A stretch of 23,696 nt of DNA from NCBI GenBank assembly GCA_041639705.1, contig JBEQBT010000016.1, positions 1-23,696 on the forward strand, read 5' to 3'. The DNA comes from JARDZI01 sp041639705. GTDB lineage: Bacteria > Bacillota > Clostridia > Clostridiales > Caloramatoraceae. A program made the translations under genes and the position numbers. Positions within the stretch are counted from its first letter, which is position 1, and each line of letters opens with the position of its first letter. Positions 8,104 through 16,406 of this stretch are shown here, in pieces. Below the pieces are notes generated by a model. It had not been told where the DNA came from. It searched no databases and was given only the letters and a program-made list of their open reading frames with translations.

Positions 8104-10024
8104 AATGCACAGCATTAACAAAGTAGATGAAAACATTAAAAATATTGGAAATCTGTTCCCTAATACTTTAACAGAGGTTATAAAGGGATATAATGAGGAT
8201 GGAACACCTATTATTGAAAGAGCTATTGATTTCGATATGCTCAGACAGGAGCTTTCAGATATAGTTGTTGAAGGCAATGAGGAACGCTATCAATTCACAT
8301 GGCCTGACAAAAGAAAGGCTATACTCACTGCTAATGCCCCTATTGCAAAAACTCTCCGCCCTTGCAGAGAGGAAAGTGTTAATTTTGATAATACAGAAAA
8401 TCTATACATTGAGGGGGATAATCTTGAGGTATTAAAGGTTTTGCAGGAAACCTATCTTGGTAAAATTAAAATGATTTACATAGATCCACCTTATAATACA
8501 GGGAATGATTTTGTTTATGAAGATGATTTTGTACAGAATACTGATGAATACCTTGCAAATAGTGGGCAGTATGATGAGGAAGGTAATCGCCTCGTGAAAA
8601 ATCTTGATAGCAATGGTCGTTTTCATACAGATTGGCTGAATATGATTTACCCAAGGCTGAAGTTAGCAAAAGATTTGTTAAGTGATGATGGAGTTATTTT
8701 TATTAGTATTGATGATAATGAAGAGGAGAATTTGAAGAAGATTTGCAATGAGATTTTTGGAACAAACTCATATATGACAGATTTGATTTGGCAAAAGAAA
8801 ACAGGAGCATCAGATGCAAAAGGAATTGCAACGATAACGGAATATATTTTAGTGTATTGCAAGGATAGAACATATTACGAAAGTGCTTTTACCAAAAATA
8901 CTGGTTCGTATGATTTGAAAAGGTATAAATATTCAGATGATTATGTTGATCAAAGAGGTCCCTATTACATTGATAATCTTGATAGAGGAGGCTTACAATA
9001 TAGCGACTCTCTTAATTATGGTATTGAGTGCCCTGATGGCAGTGTAACTTATCCAAATGGTAGAACTGAGTATATAAATGATGGTTGGATTTGGAAATGG
9101 AGCAAGCAAAAAATTGAGTGGGCAAAAGAAAACAAGTTTATTGAGTTTAGACCTTCTTCAAATAAAGCAAGCGGCTGGTCTGTATGCTATAAAAATTATT
9201 TAAAAGTTGATAATGAAAATAAACCGATTGAAAGAGCGGCACCACACAAAAATATGATTACAGATATACTTAATGCAAACGCTGCAGCAAGTATGAAAGA
9301 TTTATTTAATACTAATAATTATTTTAATTACTCAAAACCGTATGAATTAATTAGTCGATTATTATCATATGTAGAATTACACAACGGAATAGTCCTAGAT
9401 TTCTTCTCTGGCTCTGCCACTACCGCCCACGCAGTCATGCAGTTAAATGCAGAAGATGGCGAAAACCGTAAGTTCATAATGGTTCAACTTCCAGAAAAAA
9501 CAGATGAAAATAGTGAAGCTTATAAAGCTGGATACAACAATATATGTGAAATAGGCAAGGAACGTATACGCCGTGCTGCAAAGAAAATTACGGAAGAAAA
9601 TCCAGAGGCGAAGTTCGACGATGGTTTCCGTGTCCTAAAATGTGATAGTACCAATATGAAAGACGTTTATTATAATCCGGCAGATTATGATATAAATATG
9701 TTTAATAAATTGACTGATAATATTAAAGAAGATCGGACCCCAGAGGATTTGTTGTTCCAAGTCATGCTGGATCTAGGTGTTCTTTTGTCCAGTGAAATAG
9801 AGGAAAGTATTATTGTTGGTAAAAAGGTGTTTAATGTGGCTGATGGTTTTCTAATTGCTTGCTTTGATGAGAATGTAACTGAGGAAGCAATTAAAGGAAT
9901 AGCACAGCAAAAGCCCTATTATTTTGTTATGCGTGATAGCTCTATGGCAAATGACAGCGTTGCTACAAACTTTGAGCAGATATTTGCTACATACAGTCCT
10001 GACACAGTAAGGAAGGTGCTGTAA
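8090..10024 (+). CDS. mod: Type III restriction-modification DNA methyltransferase (Mod)
   Basis: A beta-class N6-adenine methyltransferase of 644 residues. The catalytic DPPY motif (YIDPPYNTGNDF, about residues 132-135) precedes the S-adenosylmethionine-binding motif FFSGSATTAHAV (about 438-442), the order seen in type III Mod proteins. Between them lies a variable stretch of about 200 residues that should contain the target-recognition domain. Mod modifies one strand of an asymmetric site and also guides Res to DNA. I chose ATG 8090 over ATG 8081 because GGAGG ends at 8080, which gives nine bases to 8090 but none to 8081. The start lies inside the TIR gene and the stop overlaps the next start (TAATG), so all three are translationally coupled. 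All key motifs are intact and the enzyme looks active. Confidence 0.92.
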   Translation: MDKPKMHSINKVDENIKNIGNLFPNTLTEVIKGYNEDGTPIIERAIDFDMLRQELSDIVVEGNEERYQFTWPDKRKAILTANAPIAKTLRPCREESVNFDNTENLYIEGDNLEVLKVLQETYLGKIKMIYIDPPYNTGNDFVYEDDFVQNTDEYLANSGQYDEEGNRLVKNLDSNGRFHTDWLNMIYPRLKLAKDLLSDDGVIFISIDDNEEENLKKICNEIFGTNSYMTDLIWQKKTGASDAKGIATITEYILVYCKDRTYYESAFTKNTGSYDLKRYKYSDDYVDQRGPYYIDNLDRGGLQYSDSLNYGIECPDGSVTYPNGRTEYINDGWIWKWSKQKIEWAKENKFIEFRPSSNKASGWSVCYKNYLKVDNENKPIERAAPHKNMITDILNANAAASMKDLFNTNNYFNYSKPYELISRLLSYVELHNGIVLDFFSGSATTAHAVMQLNAEDGENRKFIMVQLPEKTDENSEAYKAGYNNICEIGKERIRRAAKKITEENPEAKFDDGFRVLKCDSTNMKDVYYNPADYDINMFNKLTDNIKEDRTPEDLLFQVMLDLGVLLSSEIEESIIVGKKVFNVADGFLIACFDENVTEEAIKGIAQQKPYYFVMRDSSMANDSVATNFEQIFATYSPDTVRKVL

Positions 10025-10926
10025 TGAGCTATTTTACTGAAAGGCATAAATTGAGAGAACCAATAAAGCGTACTTCCACAATTACTATTGAAATGTATTC
10101 GTTATTATTAGATTGTTGTGAAAAATATTTAGATAATATAGCTTGGTTATTACCACAGCAATGCCCTGATGGTAGAGGCGTTTGTGGATTGGATTATAAA
10201 AAATTCAGTAACACATTAAAGTTTGAAATACCTACGTTATTTCGTGGTAATTTTGATAGAATTGAAGGTCCTGATGAATATTCTGATTTCGATCAATATG
10301 CATTGTTTGATTACATAGAGTATATTGGTCAAAACTGCAAAGATATTGTTTCGAGAGAATTTCATAGCTATTTTGGACACGACGATTTATACTTTGACGA
10401 AAAAAGTACAGATAGAGCTTATAAGAGTTTTCAAAATGAAATTAACCACATTTTTGAAAAAACCGGGTTATTGTATAAGTTTACCGATGAAAAAATCATT
10501 GAACGTATAGTTGAGCTTGATGCTCTCAACGATGAGGTTGAGACGATTACCCGAAGTGTTTCCGAAAATGGGACGCGAGATTTACTTAAGGAGGCTATCT
10601 ACTTATACAGGCAGCCTAACCCTGTTAATCGCAATCTTGCGGTAGAAAAAATGTGGGATGCATTAGAGAGATTAAAGACATATTATTCACCTACCTTAGA
10701 TAAAAGAGCTTCTGCTACAAAAATAGTTAATGCTATGGGAAATAACCAACCAGATTTTGTTAACTTGTTCAATGCTGAGTTCACAGAATTAACAGCAATA
10801 GGCAATAACTTTAGGATACGCCATCACGAAACAACCAAAATTGATATAACAGATATAAAGCATTATGATTATTTTTTCAATCGCTGTTTGTCACTAATTG
10901 CTTTAGCAATACAATATCTAATATAG
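10024..10926 (+). CDS. AbiJ-NTD4/HEPN-like abortive-infection protein
   Basis: A 300-residue protein. Its N-terminus, MSYFTERHKLREPIKR followed by helices around MYSLLLDCCEKYLDNIAW, resembles the AbiJ N-terminal domain 4 family, including the later IFEKTGLLYKFTDEKIIERI block (143-162). Residues 185-300 form a second helical domain containing AVEKMWDALERLKTYY and IGNNFRIRHHET (259-270); the latter looks like the Arg/His active-site region of HEPN-type RNases, with R264, R266, H267 and H268 as candidates. Related proteins act in abortive infection, probably by cutting RNA. It sits between mod and res, which normally are adjacent, and shares a TAATG overlap with mod, so it is likely co-translated as an effector or as a guard of the restriction complex (inference). 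The family call is from remembered patterns and is moderately certain. Confidence 0.65.
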   Translation: MSYFTERHKLREPIKRTSTITIEMYSLLLDCCEKYLDNIAWLLPQQCPDGRGVCGLDYKKFSNTLKFEIPTLFRGNFDRIEGPDEYSDFDQYALFDYIEYIGQNCKDIVSREFHSYFGHDDLYFDEKSTDRAYKSFQNEINHIFEKTGLLYKFTDEKIIERIVELDALNDEVETITRSVSENGTRDLLKEAIYLYRQPNPVNRNLAVEKMWDALERLKTYYSPTLDKRASATKIVNAMGNNQPDFVNLFNAEFTELTAIGNNFRIRHHETTKIDITDIKHYDYFFNRCLSLIALAIQYLI

Positions 10927-10939
10927 GAGGTGCCATTTG

Positions 10940-13900
10940 ATGAAGTTTAACTTTAAAATACAGCAATATCAAACCGATGCTGTTAATAGTGTTGTTAAAG
11001 TATTCAACGGTCAGGGTCACTACGAAAAAGTCAGCTATATCCGTGATTTAGGTAAAAGAGCTAAGAATGCAGAATATCAAATGGTATTTGGTGGGAGCAA
11101 GGAAATTGAAAGTCTTGATCCTGATGATGATACAGGTTTTAAAAATGAAGATGTTAAGTTAAAGGATGAACAGCTTTTAAAGAACATTCATGAATTGCAA
11201 ACACTTAATAACATTAAACTATCTCCTTCACTTATTAAAGATTTAGGACGATGTAGCCTTGATATAGAAATGGAAACAGGTACAGGGAAAACTTATGTAT
11301 ATATTAAGACCATGTTTGAACTTAATAAGCGTTATGGCTGGAGTAAGTTTATTGTTGTTGTGCCTTCAATTGCAATTAGAGAAGGTGTAAAAAAAACCTT
11401 CGAAATCACACAAGACCATTTTATGGAGTACTATGGTAAGAAGGTTCGTTTTTTCATATACAACAGTTCGAACCTTAATCAGCTTGATAACTTTTCAAGT
11501 AGTTCTGGTATTAATGTGATGATTATTAATACTCAGGCTTTTGCGACTTCACTCAAAGAAGGAGCAAAAAATAAAGAAAGCCGTATTATTTATTCAGAAC
11601 GCGATGAGTTTGCTTCAAGAAGACCAATTGATGTCATAAAGGAAAACAGACCGATTCTGATTTTAGATGAACCACAGAAAATGGGTGGTGAAGTAACGCA
11701 AAAAGCACTTAAGAATTTTAATCCGCTTTTTTCAATTAATTATTCTGCCACTCATGCAAAACAGCATAACCTAGTATATGTACTTGATGCACTGGATGCA
11801 TATAACAAGCGACTTGTAAAGAAAATTGAGGTTAAAGGCTTTGAGGTTAAAAACTTCCGTGGAACAGATAAATATCTATACCTTGAAGGTATTGTTCTTT
11901 CAAGTAAAAAACCACCTATGGCAAAAATTAATCTTGAAATTGCTTATAACAAGTCAATAAACAGAGAAACACGTATTCTTGGTGAGGGAGATAATCTTTA
12001 CTATATTTCTAATGAAATGGAGCAATATAAAGAGGGTTATACCATTTCAGAGATTGATCCCATAAGGGGGACTGTAACTTTTTCTAATGGTGAAGTTATT
12101 TATAAGGGTGATGTCGTAGGAGATATTTCCGAAAAAGATATGCGACGTATTCAAATAAGAGAAACAATCATATCTCACTTTGAAAAAGAAGAAAAGCTTT
12201 TTAACATAGGCATTAAAACTTTATCTTTATTCTTTATTGATGAGGTGGCAAAGTATCGTATCTATGATGAAAATGGTGATGAAAAGCTTGGTGATTATGG
12301 TCAGATGTTTGAACAGGAATACATTAGTGTTCTGAATGATTATGTGACTTTGATGGATACCAAGTATCAAAAGTATCTAAAAGGCATTGAAATAGCTGAT
12401 ACTCATAAGGGTTATTTCAGCATTGACAAGAAGTCAGGCAGGAGTATTGATAGCACACTAAGAGGTGGGTTGGAGTTTTCCGACGATATTTCAGCTTATG
12501 ATTTGATATTGAAAAACAAAGAAAGATTATTAAGTTTTTCAGAACCTACAAGATTTATTTTCTCTCACTCTGCTTTACGTGAGGGTTGGGATAATCCTAA
12601 TATATTTCAAATTTGCACCTTGAAACATTCAGATTCTACAACGATGAAACGTCAGGAAGTTGGACGCGGACTTCGTTTGTGTGTCAATCAATCTGGCAAT
12701 AGAATGGATGAGGAAACCTGTGGTGGCAGTATCCACAATATAAATATGCTAACAGTTATCGCAAGTGAAAGCTATAAAAATTTTGTTGGAGATTTACAAA
12801 AACAAATTAAGGAAGTACTTTATGAAAGACCTTCAAAAGCCACTATGGAATACTTTGAGGGAAAAACTGTTATGGTAGGAGAAGAACCTGCCATTATTGG
12901 GGTAAGAGAAGCAAAAGCAATTTATAGATATTTGGTTAAAAATGATTATATTGATAATGAGGATAATGTAACTGATGAGTACCGAACTGACTTAAGTAAT
13001 GGTTGCCTTGGTGAATTACCTGAAGAAATCAGGGCTATGTCAGAGGGTATACACATGCTTATACAAGGCGTATTTGATGATAGTGTTCTTGATAATATGA
13101 TTGATAATGGTAATAAAACAAAAATTGATAATGTGGTTAATGAAAATTTCTTTAAAGAAGAATTTCAAGCCTTGTGGAAATATATTAACCACAAATATGC
13201 TTATACAGTGGAATTCAATAGTCAGGAACTCATTGACAAAGCAATCACTCATATCAATGAAAAACTGTTTGTTTCACAGCTGAAATATACAGCCTCGATA
13301 GGTGAGCAACTGAGGGATATGAATCAATATGTACTTGAAAGAGGGGAGGCTTTTAAAGTAGCCAAAACAAGAACCGAAACGCTTCAACATGCCCAAATCA
13401 GTAAGATAAAATATGATTTGATTGGTAAAGTAGCAGAAGGCACCGTGCTTACTCGTAGGACAGTAGCTGCTATTTTACAAAGACTTGCAGTTAACAAGCT
13501 ATATATGTTCAAGAATAATCCGGAAGAGTTTATTACAAAGGTTATAAAACTCATTAAAGAACAAAAGGCAACAATGATAGTAGAGCATATTTCTTATAAT
13601 CAGATTGATGGTGAGTATGATAGTACTATCTTTACTGCTCAGAAATATTCCCAGAGTTTAGATAAAGCATTCAAGGCAGAAAAACATATACAAGATTATG
13701 TAATCACGGATGGAATTGCTGAACAAAGCGTGGAACGTAGGTTTGCAGAAGAGCTTGATACTGCTGATGAAGTCTGTGTTTATGCAAAACTTCCGAAAGG
13801 TTTTGCTATCCCAACTCCTGTAGGTAATTATTCCCCGGACTGGGCTATTGCCTTTAATGAAGGAACAGTTAAACATATTTACTTTATTGCTGAGACAAAA

Positions 13901-14050
13901 GGAACAATGGAGAGTTTGAATTTGCGTCCAATAGAACAAGCTAAAATTTCTTGTGCAAAAAAATTGTTTAATGAGATTTCTACCAGTAATGTTAAATACC
14001 ATGATATAGATAGTTACCAGAGCTTACTTGATATTATGAATAGTTTATAA
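10940..14050 (+). CDS. res: Type III restriction endonuclease subunit (Res)
   Basis: A 1036-residue helicase-nuclease. Helicase motifs are METGTGKT (about 111-118), DEPQ (about 243-246, the form typical of type III Res), YSATH, and QEVGRGLRL for motif VI. Near the C-terminus, SPDWAIAF...YFIAETKG (about 966-987) provides the PD-(D/E)XK nuclease residues. With Mod it would cleave unmodified DNA after ATP-dependent communication between sites. ATG 10940 is preferred over TTG 10937 because TAGGAGG (10924-10930) then has nine-base spacing. It follows the AbiJ-like gene by 13 bases and is followed by RhuM after 52 bases. All motors and nuclease motifs are intact. Confidence 0.92.
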   Translation: MKFNFKIQQYQTDAVNSVVKVFNGQGHYEKVSYIRDLGKRAKNAEYQMVFGGSKEIESLDPDDDTGFKNEDVKLKDEQLLKNIHELQTLNNIKLSPSLIKDLGRCSLDIEMETGTGKTYVYIKTMFELNKRYGWSKFIVVVPSIAIREGVKKTFEITQDHFMEYYGKKVRFFIYNSSNLNQLDNFSSSSGINVMIINTQAFATSLKEGAKNKESRIIYSERDEFASRRPIDVIKENRPILILDEPQKMGGEVTQKALKNFNPLFSINYSATHAKQHNLVYVLDALDAYNKRLVKKIEVKGFEVKNFRGTDKYLYLEGIVLSSKKPPMAKINLEIAYNKSINRETRILGEGDNLYYISNEMEQYKEGYTISEIDPIRGTVTFSNGEVIYKGDVVGDISEKDMRRIQIRETIISHFEKEEKLFNIGIKTLSLFFIDEVAKYRIYDENGDEKLGDYGQMFEQEYISVLNDYVTLMDTKYQKYLKGIEIADTHKGYFSIDKKSGRSIDSTLRGGLEFSDDISAYDLILKNKERLLSFSEPTRFIFSHSALREGWDNPNIFQICTLKHSDSTTMKRQEVGRGLRLCVNQSGNRMDEETCGGSIHNINMLTVIASESYKNFVGDLQKQIKEVLYERPSKATMEYFEGKTVMVGEEPAIIGVREAKAIYRYLVKNDYIDNEDNVTDEYRTDLSNGCLGELPEEIRAMSEGIHMLIQGVFDDSVLDNMIDNGNKTKIDNVVNENFFKEEFQALWKYINHKYAYTVEFNSQELIDKAITHINEKLFVSQLKYTASIGEQLRDMNQYVLERGEAFKVAKTRTETLQHAQISKIKYDLIGKVAEGTVLTRRTVAAILQRLAVNKLYMFKNNPEEFITKVIKLIKEQKATMIVEHISYNQIDGEYDSTIFTAQKYSQSLDKAFKAEKHIQDYVITDGIAEQSVERRFAEELDTADEVCVYAKLPKGFAIPTPVGNYSPDWAIAFNEGTVKHIYFIAETKGTMESLNLRPIEQAKISCAKKLFNEISTSNVKYHDIDSYQSLLDIMNSL

Positions 14051-14102
14051 GGTAGATATGGATAATGAAATGTGGTAAAGATATAATAACTAAAGGATTG
14101 AG

Positions 14103-15107
14103 GTGATCACCATAGATATAAACCAAAAAGGCGAAATCCTTATTTATCAAACTGAAAAAGGCGAAACAAAAATTGATGTTTACATGGAAGACGGTACTAT
14201 ATGGCTTACCCAAAAACATATCGCCCAGCTTTATGGGAAAGGTGTTAATACCATTAATGAGCATATAAAAAATATCATTTCAGATGGTGAATTAGAAGAA
14301 AGCTCAACTATTCGGGAATTCCGAATAGTTCAAAATGAAGGTGGACGTGAGGTTGCAAGGGATACAAAATTCTACAACCTTGATATGATCCTTGCCATAG
14401 GCTATCGTGTGCGTTCTAATGTTGGGATGCAGTTTCGTAACTGGACAAGTAAAGTCCTTAAAGAGTATATGCAAAAAGGCTTTGTAATGAATGATGAGAG
14501 ATTAAAAAATCCCAAAAAGTTTGGCGAAGATTATTTTGATGAGCTTTTAGAACGTATTAGAGATATTCGCTCATCAGAAAAGAGATTCTATCAGAAGATT
14601 AAAGATATTTACAGTCTTTCTGTTGATTATAACCCTGCTCTTGAAAGTACAAAAGATTTCTTTGCAACTGTTCAAAATAAATTAATTTATGCTGTTACAG
14701 GACAAACTGCAGCTGAACTTATTTCTGAAAGAGTAGATAGTTCTAAAGATAATATGGGGCTTACTGCTTTTAAAGGAGCTATTGTGCGTAAGGGTGATAT
14801 AAATATTTCAAAAAATTATTTACAGAAAGATGAAATAACTGACCTTAATCGTATTGTTACAATGTTTTTAGATCATGCAGAAGATATGGCAAGGGGAAGA
14901 ACACCTATGGCAATGAAAGACTGGGATAATTCACTCAATGAATTTTTACAGTTCAGGCGTAGAGAAATTTTAGAAGGAAAAGGGAAAATTTCACGTGAGC
15001 AAATGGAACGCAAAGTATTGCAGGAATATGCAAACTACAATACGAGAAGATTAAACACTCCCCCAGACGATGAAATTATAGATGGGCTACCCAAAATTGA
15101 AAATTAA
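14103..15107 (+). CDS. RhuM family protein
   Basis: A 334-residue RhuM-family protein with GTG start, preceded by AAAGGA at 14092-14097. The family signature is clear: TIWLTQKHIAQLYGKGVNTI, then INEHIKNII, REVARDTKFYNLDMILAIGY, RSNVGMQFRNWTSKVLKEYM, and the C-terminal AEDMARGRTPMAMKDW block. The N-terminal part resembles a phage-type DNA-binding (antirepressor or KilA/Bro-like) domain. RhuM was first noted in a Salmonella pathogenicity island, but homologues are common as passengers in type I and type III restriction loci. Their job there is unknown; regulation of the operon or a DNA-binding accessory role is possible. It is the last gene of the operon, with a terminator 10 bases downstream. 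Confidence 0.88.
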   Translation: MITIDINQKGEILIYQTEKGETKIDVYMEDGTIWLTQKHIAQLYGKGVNTINEHIKNIISDGELEESSTIREFRIVQNEGGREVARDTKFYNLDMILAIGYRVRSNVGMQFRNWTSKVLKEYMQKGFVMNDERLKNPKKFGEDYFDELLERIRDIRSSEKRFYQKIKDIYSLSVDYNPALESTKDFFATVQNKLIYAVTGQTAAELISERVDSSKDNMGLTAFKGAIVRKGDINISKNYLQKDEITDLNRIVTMFLDHAEDMARGRTPMAMKDWDNSLNEFLQFRRREILEGKGKISREQMERKVLQEYANYNTRRLNTPPDDEIIDGLPKIEN

Positions 15108-15117
15108 TTTTAATGAT

Positions 15118-15154
15118 AATCTTGATAGATAAAAATATCAAGGTTATTTTTTTC
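15118..15154 (+). terminator. Rho-independent terminator of the defence operon
   Basis: AATCTTGATA (15118-15127) pairs with TATCAAGGTT (15136-15145, one G-U pair), followed by ATTTTTTTC. It starts 10 bases after the RhuM stop codon and closes the operon that begins at 3087. Confidence 0.85.
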
Positions 15155-15397
15155 TGCTTTTATTTGCTGTAAATTTTGTCATACCTTGTATTGATAGGGT
15201 GTGATTTTTTTGTTCTCTTTTTTAGCTGAAATATATTCTCAAAATAAATTATTAAAAAACATTATTAAAAAACGGTTGTCAAAACATCTTTCTCATTGCC
15301 TACATAGTAGGGGGTATTTTTGTTTTAGTAAATAATTTGATATTTAGACTTCAAAAACAACGATTAAATGTGGAATAAGTAAGGAGGTGATTTTGAA
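15155..15397. other. Gene-free spacer with a 13-bp tandem duplication
   Basis: No gene is visible. ATTATTAAAAAAC occurs twice in tandem at 15248-15260 and 15261-15273, directly upstream of a RepA-like gene; two copies are too few to call iterons. A strong ribosome binding site, AAGGAGGTGA, lies at 15381-15390. I see no convincing promoter. Confidence 0.4.
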
Positions 15398-16201
15398 ATG
15401 ACAAAAAGACTTAAAACCATTGATGGTGAAACATTAATGACAATGCCACTTCAACCTATCAATTTTATTATTGAAAACTTATTGTCTGAAGGTATTCATA
15501 TTCTTGCTGGCTCACCTAAAGTGGGAAAATCATGGCTTGCCCTATGGTTATTTGTTGCAGTAGCAAAAGGAGAAGATGTCTGGGGTAACAAAGTTAAGCA
15601 GGGTGATATCTTATATCTTTGCTTTGAGTATAGCCAGATCAGAATACAAAATAGGCTGTTTAAAATTACAGATGAAGGGACAAAAACAGTAAATTTTCGC
15701 ACAGAAAATGAAGTACTTGGTGGGGAGTTAGAAGAAAAAATTGCAACTATTATTGCAGAGCATCCAGACACTGTACTTATTATTATCCATACCTTTCAGA
15801 TGATACGAAACACAAGCAAAGATAATAATTATGCCAATGATTACAGCGATTTAACTATACTGAAGAAATTAGCAGATAAATATGGAATTGATATTTTACT
15901 AATTCATCATTTGAAAAAAGAAAATGACAAAGATCCACTTAATCGTATATCAGGGACAACAGGAATACAGGGTGCAGTCGATAGTAGTTTTATTTTAGTA
16001 GAAGAAACTAGAGGTAGTGGAATTGCTACTCTATCTTATGTCGGTAGAGGTATTGATTATCGTGAAATTAAATTAAAACGTGGTGAAGATAATATTTGGC
16101 AAGTAGTATTTGATAGTTTTGAAAATCATAATTTACTGTTAGATGATATTGTTATTCTTCTTTCTGATTCTATGAAAGATAAAGAATACTATAAGATGTA
16201 G
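15398..16201 (+). CDS. Degenerate, shortened RepA-like AAA ATPase (mobile-element relic)
   Basis: 267 residues of the AAA_25/RepA-like helicase family found in plasmids and integrative elements. Walker A is intact (HILAGSPKVGKSWLALWLF, about residues 34-52). Other key positions deviate: the usual LCLEDS reads LCFEYS, and the usual Walker B VIDTLQ reads IIHTFQM, replacing the conserved Asp by His. LIHHLKKENDKDPLNRISGT and GAVDSSF are still recognisable. The protein stops at LLLDDIVILLSDSMKDKEYY, where relatives normally continue with a further C-terminal region. Loss of the Walker B acid plus truncation suggests it is no longer an active ATPase. No integrase, relaxase or further replication genes lie nearby, so it is probably a leftover of the element that brought in the defence genes. 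It could be called a pseudogene. Confidence 0.75.
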   Translation: MTKRLKTIDGETLMTMPLQPINFIIENLLSEGIHILAGSPKVGKSWLALWLFVAVAKGEDVWGNKVKQGDILYLCFEYSQIRIQNRLFKITDEGTKTVNFRTENEVLGGELEEKIATIIAEHPDTVLIIIHTFQMIRNTSKDNNYANDYSDLTILKKLADKYGIDILLIHHLKKENDKDPLNRISGTTGIQGAVDSSFILVEETRGSGIATLSYVGRGIDYREIKLKRGEDNIWQVVFDSFENHNLLLDDIVILLSDSMKDKEYYKM

Positions 16202-16281
16202 GTTAATAATGAAATGAAAAATATTTGTTTAATAAGTGATTAATAAAATAGATTAGAAAGAATGAATTCTGTATACTATTG

Positions 16282-16290
16282 TGGTATAAT
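16282..16290 (+). promoter_or_regulatory. Extended -10 promoter upstream of the two-gene membrane module
   Basis: TGGTATAAT fits TGnTATAAT and lies about 115 bases before the start at 16407. No strong -35 is seen. It implies that the downstream pair is transcribed separately from the restriction operon. Confidence 0.5.
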
Positions 16291-16406
16291 GTGCAAAATG
16301 ATGCGTTCATAGGAAATAAATACTTTAAGTAATCTATTGCTTGTAGAAAACAATTGATATTTCAAATAAGTTATTAAACAAAAGACTTAAAATGGGGGTA
16401 GACGCA

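Noticed and set aside
3346..10024. DISARM (SNF2 helicase plus adenine methyltransferase)
   Set aside because: There are no drmA, drmB or drmC genes, and the methyltransferase is a type III Mod paired with Res.
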